Shown: positions 33,714 through 42,854, counted from the first letter of the stretch. The stretch: 64,000 nucleotides of DNA from Natranaeroarchaeum sp042663585 (GCF_042663585.1 NZ_JBHTAN010000006.1:2170001-2234000); one strand, 5' to 3'. A program made the numbers and translations. Notes: generated from the letters alone by a model not told the origin.

Positions 33714-34646
33714 TCAGATCGACCTCGCTTTGATCAGCGTTTCTTCAGCATCATCTGGCGCGTCTAGCTCCTCGACGACATCCGCGAGGACGTAGCGGCC
33801 GAACACCGGCCCCTCGACGCGGTAGTACTTGCCCAGCAGTTTGCCGGAAATCTCGTCGGCGACAACCGTCGTGTCGAGCGCGTCCATCGCCATTTCCTTT
33901 GCCTCTGCGAGGGTGATGTCGGCGACCGCTTCGGTCGCTTCCTTGTCGAAGATGACCTCGTGGGCGTCGAGGCCGTCGTCGATCACGCCCTTGATACGCA
34001 GGTCGAACTCGCCCTCGCCCTCGCCGTGTTCGGCACAGCGGCCGTTCTGGAGGACGCGGGTGCAGTCTTCCTCGGGACAGCGCTTGATCAGGCCGCTACC
34101 GCTCTGGATATCGACCAGCGCGCCCTCGACTGCCTCGGTGTCGTCGCCGACTTCGATCTCCGCGTCTATCTCCTCGATAGTGGTCGTCCGGTTGAGTTTC
34201 ACCGAGTGCTGGCCCTCGTACTCGTCGGTGACGACGTTTCCGAGCCGGTAGGCCTGGCCGGCTTCGAGTTCCTCGAGATCCGATTTGGCCCACTTGGTGA
34301 ACTTGATCGTCCCGCTCTCGTCGCCGAGCAGGCCGACCTGTCCCACGGAGTCGCTCCGTGGCTCCCAGAGGTCGACGACTTTCGCCTCGACCGTAACCCA
34401 CTGTTCGGCCTCGTCGACCTCGGCCAGTTCGACGAGTTCGCTGCCGTCGCCGCCACCGAGCGCGTCGCGCTCTAGCCCCGCCTCGTCGAGGTAATGGTTG
34501 GTGACGCTGCGGCGCGCCTCGTCGACCGGCACCTTGTACTCGTCCACCAGGTTCGAGAGTCGCGACTCGATGTCGTCTACGTCTACGTCCAGGTGGTCCG
34601 AGAACTGTTCGTGTATGTCTTCCGCGTGGTTTCGAAGATCGCTCAT
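33714..34646 (-). CDS. rpa3: Single-stranded DNA-binding protein RPA3-like
   Basis: The protein has 310 residues from ATG 34646 (MSDLRNHAEDIHEQF). A helical N-terminal domain is followed by one clear OB fold (EAKVVDLWEPRSDSVGQVGLLGDE, from about residue 78) and a zinc site (CPEEDCTRVLQNGRC then HG) near residue 185. The layout of a helical part, OB fold and zinc finger at about 310 residues fits RPA3 of Haloferax, not the longer RPA1. It binds single-stranded DNA in replication and repair, with the product of the adjoining gene. A TATA box at 34707-34717 supports the start. Confidence 0.88.
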   Translation of the reverse strand: MSDLRNHAEDIHEQFSDHLDVDVDDIESRLSNLVDEYKVPVDEARRSVTNHYLDEAGLERDALGGGDGSELVELAEVDEAEQWVTVEAKVVDLWEPRSDSVGQVGLLGDESGTIKFTKWAKSDLEELEAGQAYRLGNVVTDEYEGQHSVKLNRTTTIEEIDAEIEVGDDTEAVEGALVDIQSGSGLIKRCPEEDCTRVLQNGRCAEHGEGEGEFDLRIKGVIDDGLDAHEVIFDKEATEAVADITLAEAKEMAMDALDTTVVADEISGKLLGKYYRVEGPVFGRYVLADVVEELDAPDDAEETLIKARSI

Positions 34647-34706
34647 GGTGTGTCTCGTCTCCGCTTTGTTTTCTGGTGGGAGACATCCGAGAGTAGGCCG
34701 GGATCG

Positions 34707-34717
34707 TATATAAATAT
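34707..34717 (-). promoter_or_regulatory. TATA box for rpa3-rpap3
   Basis: Minus-strand ATATTTATATA about 65 bases upstream of ATG 34646; predicted leader of about 40 bases. Confidence 0.5.
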
Positions 34718-34875
34718 CAGGGAGCCGCATCGGAAGTAAAACCGCAAGAGTACGGCGACATACTGCTGTCGACACGTATGAGAGACGAATCTGGTCACAC
34801 GCTCGGTTTTACACCCCGATGGGTCTTAGTGGCCAGACCACCAACCCGGGGGTATGACACCGGTCGGTGGTCCCC

Positions 34876-35154
34876 GTGCCTGACCGCGAGCGCGTCGAGC
34901 GGTTCATTCGTTCGACCCTGCAGAACGCGGGCCGACAGGTCGCCGAGGCGAAGGAGTCCTACCGCGAGGGGAAGACAACGGCACAGTTACCGCGCGACGA
35001 CAAGGGCCGGGTGCGACTCGTCTGTCGCCGCTACGCCGAGCGCCGCGCCGTCCGCCTCGATTCGGACGGACGGCCCGCCTGTTTCGATGCCGACCATCCC
35101 GACTGCCGCGGCTGTGCGGAAGACGTCCAGGAAGGCATCGTCGAAACGTGGTAA
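34876..35154 (+). CDS. DUF7091-like haloarchaeal protein
   Basis: The protein has 92 residues from GTG 34876 (PDRERVERFIRSTLQ follows); GTG 34867 is an alternative. The pattern KGRVRLVCRRYAERRAVRLD with later DCRGCAEDVQEGIVETW matches the haloarchaeal family I recall as DUF7091. Three cysteines (in VCRR, ACFD and DCRGC) could bind metal. It is on the opposite strand to rpa3, in a space of 220 bases. Function unknown. Confidence 0.75.
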   Translation: MPDRERVERFIRSTLQNAGRQVAEAKESYREGKTTAQLPRDDKGRVRLVCRRYAERRAVRLDSDGRPACFDADHPDCRGCAEDVQEGIVETW

Positions 35155-35253
35155 CGGTTCACGAAGCGCGCGGTGAAAGTGAAACCTGAGAGTACAAGTG
35201 CCGAGCTTTCTTGCGGTTTCGAAGCGAAGCAGCGGGGTTAACTCCGATCGCGA

Positions 35254-36360
35254 TCAGTCGCCAGTCGCGGGCTGGACGTCCGCCGCCTCGATGTCCTCGC
35301 CGCCGACCGAGGAGCGGTAGTTATCCATCCCGTCGTCGCGCTCGATACCGAAGTTGTCGGCGTAGAGATCCTGTACGCGCTCGTATTCCTCGTCGGTGAG
35401 GGCGGGCGCGTCGCTCGCGGCCGCCCACGCGTCGATGTCGTCGGTGGTGCGGAACGTCGGCGTGACGGTAGCGACCGAGTCGTGATAGAGGAGCCACTGG
35501 ATGGCGGCCTGGGCCATGGTGCGCTCGCCGCCGTGTTCTCGCGGTTGTTCACCGCTCGAATCCGCCGCGGAGCGTTGCTCCGCGCGTTCCAAAAATCGGA
35601 GTTGCTCCAGTTTCTCCCAGCCGGTCTCGTACCATGCCGTCGGGCGGTGCGAGCGGTGGTCACCATCGCCGAGTTCGGTGTCGGGAGTCACCTGTTCGTT
35701 GAGTAGTCCCGAGGAGTGGGGAACGCGGGCCATGACGCTGGTGTCGGCGCCGGTGCGTTCGATCTCGTCGACGAAGTGTTTGCCCGGCCCCTGCTCGAAG
35801 AGGTTGAAAACGGTCTGGAGTGCGTCGAACTCGTGTTCGACCGCGGCCTCGCCCTCCGCAAGCCAGCCAATGGAGGGGCCGAGCGCCCAGCCAACCGAGC
35901 CGACCCGTCCGGACTCTTTCAGTTCGTCGAGCGTCTCCAGAACGTCTCGGTCGACCTCGTCGACGTTGGCGTTGTGTAGCTGCAGCAGGTCGACGTAGTC
36001 GGTGTCGAGACGATCCAGCGAGCGGTCGAGCGCGGTCTCGATCCACTCGGGCGTGACCTCTTTCGGGAGTTCGCCGTGACCTGCCTGCGGGTTGTTGTAG
36101 AAGTCGTAGCCGACTTTCGTGCCGATAGTGACTTCCTCACGGCGGTCCGCGAGCGCCTCGCCGATGATCTCCTCGCTGGCACCGTGACCGTAGACGTCGC
36201 CAGTATCGAAGAAGGTGATCCCCTGATCGACAGCGTGACGCACCATTTCGATCGCTTGCTCTTCGTCACGGTCGCCCCACCAGTCAGTGCCGACGACCCA
36301 CGCACCGAAGCCGACCTCGCTCACTTCGACGCCGCTCTCTCCGAGCGTTCGGTAGTTCAT
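35254..36360 (-). CDS. Aldo/keto reductase
   Basis: The protein has 368 residues with the TIM-barrel signatures of the AKR family: MNYRTLGESGVEVSEVGFGAW, the active-site aspartate and tyrosine in ITFFDTGDVYGHGASEE, and a lysine in EVTIGTKVGYD, with the motif DYVDLLQLHN. These enzymes reduce carbonyls with NADPH. The family branch is that of YajO/AKR12-like proteins with C-terminal extension; substrate unknown. A divergent promoter region with direct repeats lies upstream. Confidence 0.9.
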   Translation of the reverse strand: MNYRTLGESGVEVSEVGFGAWVVGTDWWGDRDEEQAIEMVRHAVDQGITFFDTGDVYGHGASEEIIGEALADRREEVTIGTKVGYDFYNNPQAGHGELPKEVTPEWIETALDRSLDRLDTDYVDLLQLHNANVDEVDRDVLETLDELKESGRVGSVGWALGPSIGWLAEGEAAVEHEFDALQTVFNLFEQGPGKHFVDEIERTGADTSVMARVPHSSGLLNEQVTPDTELGDGDHRSHRPTAWYETGWEKLEQLRFLERAEQRSAADSSGEQPREHGGERTMAQAAIQWLLYHDSVATVTPTFRTTDDIDAWAAASDAPALTDEEYERVQDLYADNFGIERDDGMDNYRSSVGGEDIEAADVQPATGD

Positions 36361-36518
36361 AGATGCCCGTTGGAAGTGAGGATACTTAGCGCGTGCGGAT
36401 ACTCACCGTGCGGAAACTTTCTTTTGAGCAAGAGCCAATTATTTTGAGCAAACAGCAGTGTAGAGATTAACTCCAGAATGGGAGTATATTTATTATCTTC
36501 CAGCTACCAGCAGTCTGT
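36361..36518. promoter_or_regulatory. Divergent promoter region with direct repeats
   Basis: This AT-rich spacer separates the aldo/keto reductase gene from the acidic 81-residue gene. It holds two GGATACT copies 17 bases apart (36380 and 36397) and two TTTTGAGCAA copies exactly 20 bases apart (36422-36431 and 36442-36451). A strong TATA-like TATATTTATTAT is at 36485-36496. The 20-base spacing, close to two helical turns, suits a bound dimer. The regulator is unknown. Confidence 0.45.
36485..36496 (+). promoter_or_regulatory. TATA box for the acidic 81-residue gene
   Basis: TATATTTATTAT ends 22 bases before ATG 36519, which predicts a leaderless transcript and supports the gene call. Confidence 0.55.
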
Positions 36519-36764
36519 ATGGAAAACCGGATCGCCGCGGAAATTAACTCTGAGGAGGGCGGGAACGAAGGTGACGAAATCGATGGCGTCGATCCCGACG
36601 AGGTCGTCGAACTGGACGAGGAGCCAGCCGTCGAAGCCGAGGGCCCGACCCCGGAACGGTTCGAGGAGTTCCTCGACGGCGTCGAGACCGATCGCGTGGA
36701 GACGGACGCGGGCGAGGACGACCCCATCGACGCCTCGATGGACGAACTGTTCGACGACCGGTAG
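36519..36764 (+). CDS. Small acidic hypothetical protein
   Basis: The protein has 81 residues, of which Asp and Glu make up about 40 percent. It begins MENRIAAEINSEEGG and is probably disordered at the N-terminus with a helical segment near PERFEEFLDGVET. It has no domain I recognise. The leaderless TATA box, the acidic composition and the codon use argue that it is real. A frame on the opposite strand is less acidic and lacks a promoter. Confidence 0.65.
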   Translation: MENRIAAEINSEEGGNEGDEIDGVDPDEVVELDEEPAVEAEGPTPERFEEFLDGVETDRVETDAGEDDPIDASMDELFDDR

Positions 36765-36871
36765 CGGATCTCCCGGATGGCGCTGTCCTGTCCCGTCAGC
36801 TCGCCCCTCAGAGAAGCGGCGAAGGAGACCCGGACGGAAACCCCTTTTAGCTCCGGCGGATAACATGTCCC

Positions 36872-37789
36872 ATGACCAAGCGCCACGTAAGCCTTCCAGC
36901 GGAGGCCGAGGGGGGCCTAGAGGCGTTCATCGGCGAAATCGACAGGCGACTCGCATCGGACGAGGATACCTGTGCTATCGTCGAGGACGTACTCGTCGAC
37001 CTCCACGGTGACCGCGAGGCCTACAATCGGTGGCAACAGGGCGGGGACGTCTCGCCCGCCGAGCAGGTCCGTCTGCAGGGGTACGATCCGTGTAACTCGA
37101 CGTTGGAAAGCGAGTACTACGCGGAGAAGGACGAAGAAAAGTTCCAGCGCTCGAAACACCTCCAGTGGCTCTGGCGGCAGTTCGACGCGACACCGATGGC
37201 CGACAACGTCGAGTTCGCCCTCCGGTTCCGCCGAATGCTCGCCAACCACCTCTTCGCGGAGTGTGGTGAGAACTGCCGTTTCTTCAAGGGGATCTCGGTC
37301 ACGTACGGCCACAATATCGAGGTCGGCGACAACGTCGTGATCCACGACGACGTGCATCTGGACGACCGCGGCAAACTCACCATCGGCGACCGGGTCTCCA
37401 TCTCGGACGGCGTCCATCTCTACAGTCACGATCACGATATCGTCGACCAGACGGAGGTCCGGAACTACCACACGACCGTCGACGACGACGCGCGCGTCAC
37501 CTACGACGCGATGGTCCGGGCCGGCTGTCACGTCGGCGAGAACGCCATCGTCGGCGCGCGCGGTGTCGTCCAGACCGACATTCCGGATCACCACATCGCG
37601 GTCGGGATGCCAGCCAAAAGCGTCAAAATCAAACCCGGATTCGAGGACAAAGCGGTTCCCGTCGACGCTGACGGCGTCAACGCGAACAGGCAATCCGAAC
37701 GCGAACTCGAGTACGACCTTCCCGATGATCTGGAGCAGTTCGACGAGTTCCAGCGCGACCTCGATCCAGTCCGGTCACACGACCGATAG
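36872..37789 (+). CDS. Acyltransferase with left-handed beta-helix (hexapeptide repeats)
   Basis: The protein has 305 residues. The N-terminal 120 residues are helical; the middle holds hexapeptide repeats from about 155 to 265 (GVHLYSHDHDIVDQ, GENAIVGARGVVQTDIPDHHIAVGMPAKSV), typical of maltose/galactoside-type O-acetyltransferases. The histidine in LYSHDHD is probably catalytic. Acceptor unknown, acetyl-CoA likely the donor. The N-terminal block DPCNSTLESEYYAEKDEEK is distinctive of a haloarchaeal branch. It has no enzyme of glycan metabolism beside it. Confidence 0.83.
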   Translation: MTKRHVSLPAEAEGGLEAFIGEIDRRLASDEDTCAIVEDVLVDLHGDREAYNRWQQGGDVSPAEQVRLQGYDPCNSTLESEYYAEKDEEKFQRSKHLQWLWRQFDATPMADNVEFALRFRRMLANHLFAECGENCRFFKGISVTYGHNIEVGDNVVIHDDVHLDDRGKLTIGDRVSISDGVHLYSHDHDIVDQTEVRNYHTTVDDDARVTYDAMVRAGCHVGENAIVGARGVVQTDIPDHHIAVGMPAKSVKIKPGFEDKAVPVDADGVNANRQSERELEYDLPDDLEQFDEFQRDLDPVRSHDR

Positions 37790-37857
37790 AGCGGGCGCTC
37801 GTCGGCGAAGAAAGTGAGAGAGGTCAGCCGACCCGTCGAACGACCGGCGGCAGTCAG

Positions 37858-38151
37858 TCAGGCAACGGTAAACCCACGGTCTCTGAGGAAGTCCTCGACA
37901 CGTCCGGAATGGTTGCCCTGGAGTTCGATTTGACCGTCCTCGACGGTTCCACCGCACGCGAACTTGGATTTCAGGTCCGAAGACAGGCTATCCAGATCCA
38001 CGTCGTTGGGATCGAATCCATCAATAATCGTTACCTCTTTGCCGTATCTGCGCTCGTCAATGCGGATCTCTATCTGTTGGGATTCCTTGGCCACGTCTTC
38101 GCAGACGCAAAGCTCTTCGGGCAGCCCGCACGTCGAGCAGACTTCCGACAT
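37858..38151 (-). CDS. Translation initiation factor 1 (SUI1 family)
   Basis: The protein has 97 residues. A Cys-rich N-terminus (CSTCGLPEELCVCED) is followed by the SUI1 fold: ERRYGKEVTIIDGFDP, LKSKFACGGTVEDGQIELQGNHSGRVEDFLRDRGF. The family binds the small ribosomal subunit near the P site and controls start codon choice. The Cys-rich N-terminus is typical of archaeal YciH/eIF1-type proteins. A TATA-like box at 38171-38183 supports the start. Confidence 0.92.
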   Translation of the reverse strand: MSEVCSTCGLPEELCVCEDVAKESQQIEIRIDERRYGKEVTIIDGFDPNDVDLDSLSSDLKSKFACGGTVEDGQIELQGNHSGRVEDFLRDRGFTVA

Positions 38152-38170
38152 TACACGTGAATGTATGCTA

Positions 38171-38183
38171 CTATCATATTAAA
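38171..38183 (-). promoter_or_regulatory. TATA box for the SUI1 gene
   Basis: Minus-strand TTTAATATGATAG lies 20-32 bases before ATG 38151, predicting a leaderless transcript. Confidence 0.5.
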
Positions 38184-38253
38184 CGTTGTCGGGACCGGAG
38201 TGCAACGCCAGACAGCTGTTCTGCGACTGCGAGCGCTCGAATGTCGAATATAC

Positions 38254-40470
38254 TCACTCGAACAGACGCCGAAGCCGACTGCGCTCCGCGACGAGTTCGT
38301 CGACGAGCTGGATCGCCTCCCTGGCTTCGTCGGACGTAATCGTCCCGCCGTACCGGGCCCGTTCGTGGATCCGTGCGACCCGTTCGACCCGTTCGTCGAC
38401 ATCGTCGACCGATGTGAGGTACTCCCGATGCGTTTCTGCGGGGTCGCGGTCGCTGTGTTCCCCGGCGAGCAGCAGTTCGAGGCGGAGGAACGCCCGTTCG
38501 ACGTCGGATTCGGGGTCCCCCGTCTCACCCTGCCAGTGTAGCTGTGCGGTCCGCTGAGCCCGGTCGACGTAGCCCGCGCGGTGTGCGCCAGCGGCCACGC
38601 CGAAGAGCACGACGAGACTCAGTACAATCGTCTCCCGGGAGGGGAGCGGAACTATCGGTTCGTCGTCCTGTGACTGGTACGCGTCGGCTCCGGACAGCCC
38701 ATCGGTTGATGCGTTCTCCGGAGTCTGTGAGAGGGTCTCCTCTGACGACCTCTCGTCTTCCCCACTAGGGTCTTCCTCTTCGACCGGTTCGTTCTGGCTA
38801 TCGTTGGTGTCGACCTGGGGGTTCCCTGCGGCGCGTTCGTCCTCGATCCGATCCGAGCGGGTGCTATCACGTGGGCCGCCCGGCGTCGGATCGAACGTCA
38901 CCCACCCCTCATTGGGGAAGTACACCTCCACCCAGGCGTGTGAGTTCAGGCCGCGGACGACGTACTCGTCATCGCCGACAGACTGCCCGGTGGAGTAGCC
39001 CGTCGCCATCCGGGCAGGGATGCCCTCGGACCGAAGCATCACGGCCATCGTCGTCGCGTAGTAGGTGCAGTAGCCCTGATTCATCTCGAATAGGAAGCCG
39101 TCGGCGATGTTGCCGTCGGGCCGGTCGACGTCGAGCGAGTAGTCTTTCTCCCCTTCGAGATACTGTTCGATGGCGACCGCGGAGTCGTACGGGTTGTCAG
39201 TGTTGGCCGTGATGTCGCTCGTTAGCTGACCGACTCGCTCCGGTTGGTCGCCCGGTAGCTGTAGATACCGGTCTTCGATACCACTGGGATAGTCCGTCCC
39301 TGCCTTGCGAAGTTGGTCCGGTGAGGCGTCCGGCCGTTCGCTTCGGATACCGTAGCTGTCCCCTTCGAGGAGCGTCCGACTGGTCACCACGCCTCCGTTT
39401 GCGGTCACTTCGGTCTGGTCGGCGATGCCGCCACGGACTTCCGTCGGCTGGTTCGCCGCGGGCATTGCACTCGTCTGGGCTTCGACGCGGTAGCTCTGGA
39501 CGAGCGTTTCGGTCGACCCCGGCGGCCCGCGCAGCGGCCCATCGTAGCTTTGCCTTCCGCCTGACCGGACCCAGCTGTCGCCGGTGAACGTGTCGTAGGT
39601 GCCGACGCGCCAGTTGGCCGGTTCGTTGCTCTCGACGGTGAACCGAACTGACGGCGAGAGGTCGACGCTACCCTGCACCTGTACCTGATCGGGTGAATTC
39701 ATCAGGCTCCCCTCGACGGTGTCGGCGTCCCCGCCGTTCTCTAACCCGCCGAGCGATCCGGGGCTGTCGAGTGCCAGCGGCGACCCGCTCCCGTCGGGAA
39801 CGACGCTTACCGAGAGCGAGAACACGAGCATGAGAACTATCACCACGACGAGGACGTCTAGCTGCCGGAACGAGCCATCCCGCCGATCGAGTTCCCCGAA
39901 CCCTACCGCGCTGGCGGCGGCGAGAACCCCGATCAGTGTTGTTTGCGCCCCGACGTCGCCGGTGAGCACGAGCGCCAGCAATGCGACACTGCCGACGGCC
40001 GCACCGCCGACGTATCGACCGCGGACGGCAAGATACCACGAGAGGAAGACGGGTGCTGGCGCGGTTCCCGCCGCCCACACCTCGGCATCGGCGATCTGGA
40101 CCATCGACAGTCCGGTCAACAGCGACACGGCGTCGTTGAGCAGGACGTCCCACGATCCGATCACCGTCTGGATCGTCCCCGGAGACATCGCCAGATACCA
40201 GCCGTAGCCGACCACCAACAGTCCAGCCGCGAGCAACATTGCGGTCCGTTCGGCGACGAGTTTCGCGAGGATGGTGGCGACGAGAAGCGACACGAGCACC
40301 GTCGCGAAGACGTCCGATGAATCGTCGACGATGATCGCGATATCTCGTAACACCGTGGCGTACGATGCCGTGAGCACCAGAATCGAACCCAGCGCCAGAT
40401 ACCGATATATCGAGCCGATACCCAGGCCGCTCGGCATCCAGCCCGCTATCCCGGCGTCGGTCGTACTCAC
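38254..40470 (-). CDS. Transglutaminase-like membrane protein (TgpA/DUF4129 type)
   Basis: The protein has 738 residues. Five or six membrane helices occupy the first 220 residues. A long extracellular part follows with a transglutaminase-like domain: Cys in NQGYCTYYATTM near residue 475, His in NSHAWVEVYFPNEGW near 513 and Asp in VTFDPTPG. A further helix near residue 640 and a cytoplasmic helical domain (DUF4129-like) close the protein. The set resembles bacterial TgpA. Its start overlaps the stop of the DUF58 gene by 4 bases; moxR, DUF58 and this gene form one operon. The target of the cysteine enzyme is unknown. Confidence 0.87.
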   Translation of the reverse strand: MSTTDAGIAGWMPSGLGIGSIYRYLALGSILVLTASYATVLRDIAIIVDDSSDVFATVLVSLLVATILAKLVAERTAMLLAAGLLVVGYGWYLAMSPGTIQTVIGSWDVLLNDAVSLLTGLSMVQIADAEVWAAGTAPAPVFLSWYLAVRGRYVGGAAVGSVALLALVLTGDVGAQTTLIGVLAAASAVGFGELDRRDGSFRQLDVLVVVIVLMLVFSLSVSVVPDGSGSPLALDSPGSLGGLENGGDADTVEGSLMNSPDQVQVQGSVDLSPSVRFTVESNEPANWRVGTYDTFTGDSWVRSGGRQSYDGPLRGPPGSTETLVQSYRVEAQTSAMPAANQPTEVRGGIADQTEVTANGGVVTSRTLLEGDSYGIRSERPDASPDQLRKAGTDYPSGIEDRYLQLPGDQPERVGQLTSDITANTDNPYDSAVAIEQYLEGEKDYSLDVDRPDGNIADGFLFEMNQGYCTYYATTMAVMLRSEGIPARMATGYSTGQSVGDDEYVVRGLNSHAWVEVYFPNEGWVTFDPTPGGPRDSTRSDRIEDERAAGNPQVDTNDSQNEPVEEEDPSGEDERSSEETLSQTPENASTDGLSGADAYQSQDDEPIVPLPSRETIVLSLVVLFGVAAGAHRAGYVDRAQRTAQLHWQGETGDPESDVERAFLRLELLLAGEHSDRDPAETHREYLTSVDDVDERVERVARIHERARYGGTITSDEAREAIQLVDELVAERSRLRRLFE

Positions 40471-41525
40471 GGTGCCACCTCCCGGGACTCCCCGGCGTCG
40501 AACCGGGTGGCGCTCTCGCTGGGAATGGGATCGCTGTATCCGACCCGGTCGCCGCCCTGTGTCGCGACGATGTCGCCGAACGGTGCCGCCACGTGGTCCA
40601 TGCTGACCGTCACGTCCCCGTCACCGCTGACAAGCAGGTCTGCACGGTCGAGGGCATCGTCGTCCGGCGTTCCGTCGGAGAGCCGAGCGAGCGCGGCCAG
40701 TACCGCTCGTCGGTGCGTTGGTCCCGTGTCGGGTTCGATCGTCTCTGTTGGCATGGTGAGACCGACCTCGAAGCCGTCGTCGAGGAGGTAGACCGCGATG
40801 CTGGCGGCCGCCACAGCCACTTCGTCAGGATCACCCTCGGCGACGTCGACGGCGATCCGAAGGGTCTCTCGCGTCCGGTTATCGACGTACTCACCGACGA
40901 GGAGGCCATCGTCCGGCTGTTTTGCGCTCGACTTCCAGTGGACGTCGCGGAGCATATCGCCGCGCTGGTACTCGCGCAGGTGAGCGAACTCGTCGGAGCC
41001 GTACTGCTCCGTGACCGTGGAGAACACACTGAGTCCGGTCGATCCAGGATCGAGACGATAAGCGGGGGGGTACACGAGGAGACTGTCGGTCATCTCGACC
41101 TGAAACCGTCGGGCGAACAGTCCCAGCACGTCGGTCGTCTCGACATCGAGCGGCCCGATCCGGTGTTCGCCCCGTTTTGTGAGGCGGAGTTCGTACGAGA
41201 GCGGCCCGGCACCGATGGTCGTCGTCTGCCGGTTCCCGGTGGCATCCAGCCCCGGTCCGACGTGATCGTGGATCGTCGCCGCGGTCGGCGAGCCGGAATC
41301 GAACGTGAGTTCGACGGACCGGGTGGCACCGACGCCCCCGGGCTTTGGCATCTGCCGTTCGATCTCCGGGAGACCGCTGAGTTGTACCTGCAGGGCCGCG
41401 GCCACGAGCGCGACGACTACCGGGCCGACGACAGCGTCAAGCGACCGGGGGCCGAACTCGGCGGCCATGTATAGCCACGTCGGGACGAGTGCCATCAACA
41501 CCCCACCCCGGCGCGTCGGCCTCAT
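40467..41525 (-). CDS. DUF58 domain protein
   Basis: The protein has 352 residues from ATG 41525. Two hydrophobic segments form a membrane anchor at about residues 8-46. The DUF58 motif REYQRGDMLRDVHWKSSAK is at about residue 190, followed by a Rossmann-like von Willebrand A-type region. DUF58 proteins are encoded next to MoxR ATPases across bacteria and archaea and may act as their membrane partner. The position between moxR and the transglutaminase gene supports this. Start chosen because it lies 13 bases beyond the moxR stop. Confidence 0.86.
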   Translation of the reverse strand: MRPTRRGGVLMALVPTWLYMAAEFGPRSLDAVVGPVVVALVAAALQVQLSGLPEIERQMPKPGGVGATRSVELTFDSGSPTAATIHDHVGPGLDATGNRQTTTIGAGPLSYELRLTKRGEHRIGPLDVETTDVLGLFARRFQVEMTDSLLVYPPAYRLDPGSTGLSVFSTVTEQYGSDEFAHLREYQRGDMLRDVHWKSSAKQPDDGLLVGEYVDNRTRETLRIAVDVAEGDPDEVAVAAASIAVYLLDDGFEVGLTMPTETIEPDTGPTHRRAVLAALARLSDGTPDDDALDRADLLVSGDGDVTVSMDHVAAPFGDIVATQGGDRVGYSDPIPSESATRFDAGESREVAP

Positions 41526-41538
41526 CGGAGCGCCCCCG

Positions 41539-42522
41539 TCATTCCACCGGCACCGTTGCCAGTGCGTCCTCGACGACCTCCGCGGCGGTTCGGCTGCCGT
41601 CTCCGGTACGGATCCGGTGTGAGAACACGGCCGGCGCTTCGGTCTTGAGGTCGTCCGGGAGCACGTAGCCGCGCCCCGAAAACGCTGCCCGTGCCTGTGC
41701 GCTCCGGAGGAGCGAGACCGTTGCACGGGGACTGGTGCCAAGTTCTGCATTCTCTCGCGTGTACGTGGCGAGGCGGGTCGCGTACTCCCTGATCGGCGCC
41801 TCAATGGTCACTTCGGCAACGGCCTGGCGTGCGCCGACGAGCGTCGCCGTGTCGGTGACAGCGGAGAGCGATTCGATCGGATGCGTCCCGACGACCCGGT
41901 CGAGCATCTCGACTTCGTCGTCCGGGTCGGGGTAGCCCAGTTGGAGCTTCTTTGTGAAGCGGTCGACCTCGGCCAGCGGCAGGTCATAGGTCCGGTCCGG
42001 TTCGACCGCGTTCTGCGTCGCGATGACGGTGTAGGGCTGCGGAAGCGGGCGCGTCGTGCCGTCGACGGTTACCTGTTGCTCCTCCATCGCTTCCAGGAGC
42101 GCGCTCTGGGTCTTGGGCGGTGCCCGGTTGATCTCGTCACCCAGTACGACGTTGGCGAACACCGGCCCCGGCTGGAACTCGAACTCGCGGCTCTGCTTGT
42201 TGAACACGTTGACGCCCGTGATGTCGGCCGGGAGCAGGTCAGGCGTGAACTGGACCCGTTTGAACTGGCAGTCGACCGAGCGGGCGATCGACCGGGCGAG
42301 CATCGTCTTCCCAACACCGGGGACGTCTTCGAGTAACACGTGACCGCGGGCAAGTATCGTGACGATGACGTGTTCGATCACGTCGTCCTGCCCGACGATC
42401 ACCCGTTTCACGTTGTCGACGACAGACGTAGCAAGCGAGTTGACATCGTCGACCGGGACCGGTTTCGTTTCGACAGAGGATCGAGGCGGCTCGAATACGT
42501 CGGGAGAGTTAGCATCCGTCAT
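41539..42522 (-). CDS. moxR: MoxR family AAA ATPase
   Basis: The protein has 327 residues from ATG 42522. The Walker A is EDVPGVGKTMLAR near residue 75, the Walker B VVLGDEINRAPPKTQSAL near residue 138, and the sensor I block ATQNAV follows. MoxR ATPases act as chaperones in assembling membrane or periplasmic complexes. It is the first gene of the moxR-DUF58-transglutaminase operon. The C-terminal helical lid domain (ATRLATYTRENAELGTSPRATVSLL) is intact. Confidence 0.92.
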   Translation of the reverse strand: MTDANSPDVFEPPRSSVETKPVPVDDVNSLATSVVDNVKRVIVGQDDVIEHVIVTILARGHVLLEDVPGVGKTMLARSIARSVDCQFKRVQFTPDLLPADITGVNVFNKQSREFEFQPGPVFANVVLGDEINRAPPKTQSALLEAMEEQQVTVDGTTRPLPQPYTVIATQNAVEPDRTYDLPLAEVDRFTKKLQLGYPDPDDEVEMLDRVVGTHPIESLSAVTDTATLVGARQAVAEVTIEAPIREYATRLATYTRENAELGTSPRATVSLLRSAQARAAFSGRGYVLPDDLKTEAPAVFSHRIRTGDGSRTAAEVVEDALATVPVE

Positions 42523-42635
42523 TGTTGTGCGATGGTCCCTCCGCGACTGCAACCGCCGAGTCGCGGATAGAGCTATGACAAGATGCGGCTCCAGCAGTGA
42601 AAATCTTTGTGACGGTTACCGGGGCGAAACGAGCG

Positions 42636-42854
42636 TTAGATCTGCTCTACGAGGTCACAAACAGCGTCAGCGTCCGCGACGATAAACGCGTCCTCGTGGA
42701 GGGCGTCCTCGTCGGCAGGGAGGAAGAGCCGCTGGTCGCGATCGGACCGCTCGACGGAGACGATGTCGAGTTCCGTGGATTCATAGCCGAGGTCTTCTGC
42801 CGCATCGGGATCCATCCGGAGGCTTTCCCACTCCTGTCGTGATGTTCCGTCCAT
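42636..42854 (-). CDS. Conserved haloarchaeal hypothetical, coupled to the Tat protein gene
   Basis: The protein has 72 residues, beginning MDGTSRQEWESLRMDPDAAEDLGYE. It is acidic and includes IVSVERSDRDQRLFLPADED. I recall similar small haloarchaeal proteins but no name. Its ATG overlaps the TAA of the upstream gene by one base (TAATG), which implies coupled translation. It is the second gene of a two-gene unit, in the same direction as moxR but with a 113-base gap. Confidence 0.75.
   Translation of the reverse strand: MDGTSRQEWESLRMDPDAAEDLGYESTELDIVSVERSDRDQRLFLPADEDALHEDAFIVADADAVCDLVEQI

Noticed and set aside
36467..36886. Minus-strand frame of 139 codons opposite the acidic small gene
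   Set aside because: Serine-rich product without motif; the opposing frame is acidic and has a leaderless TATA box.
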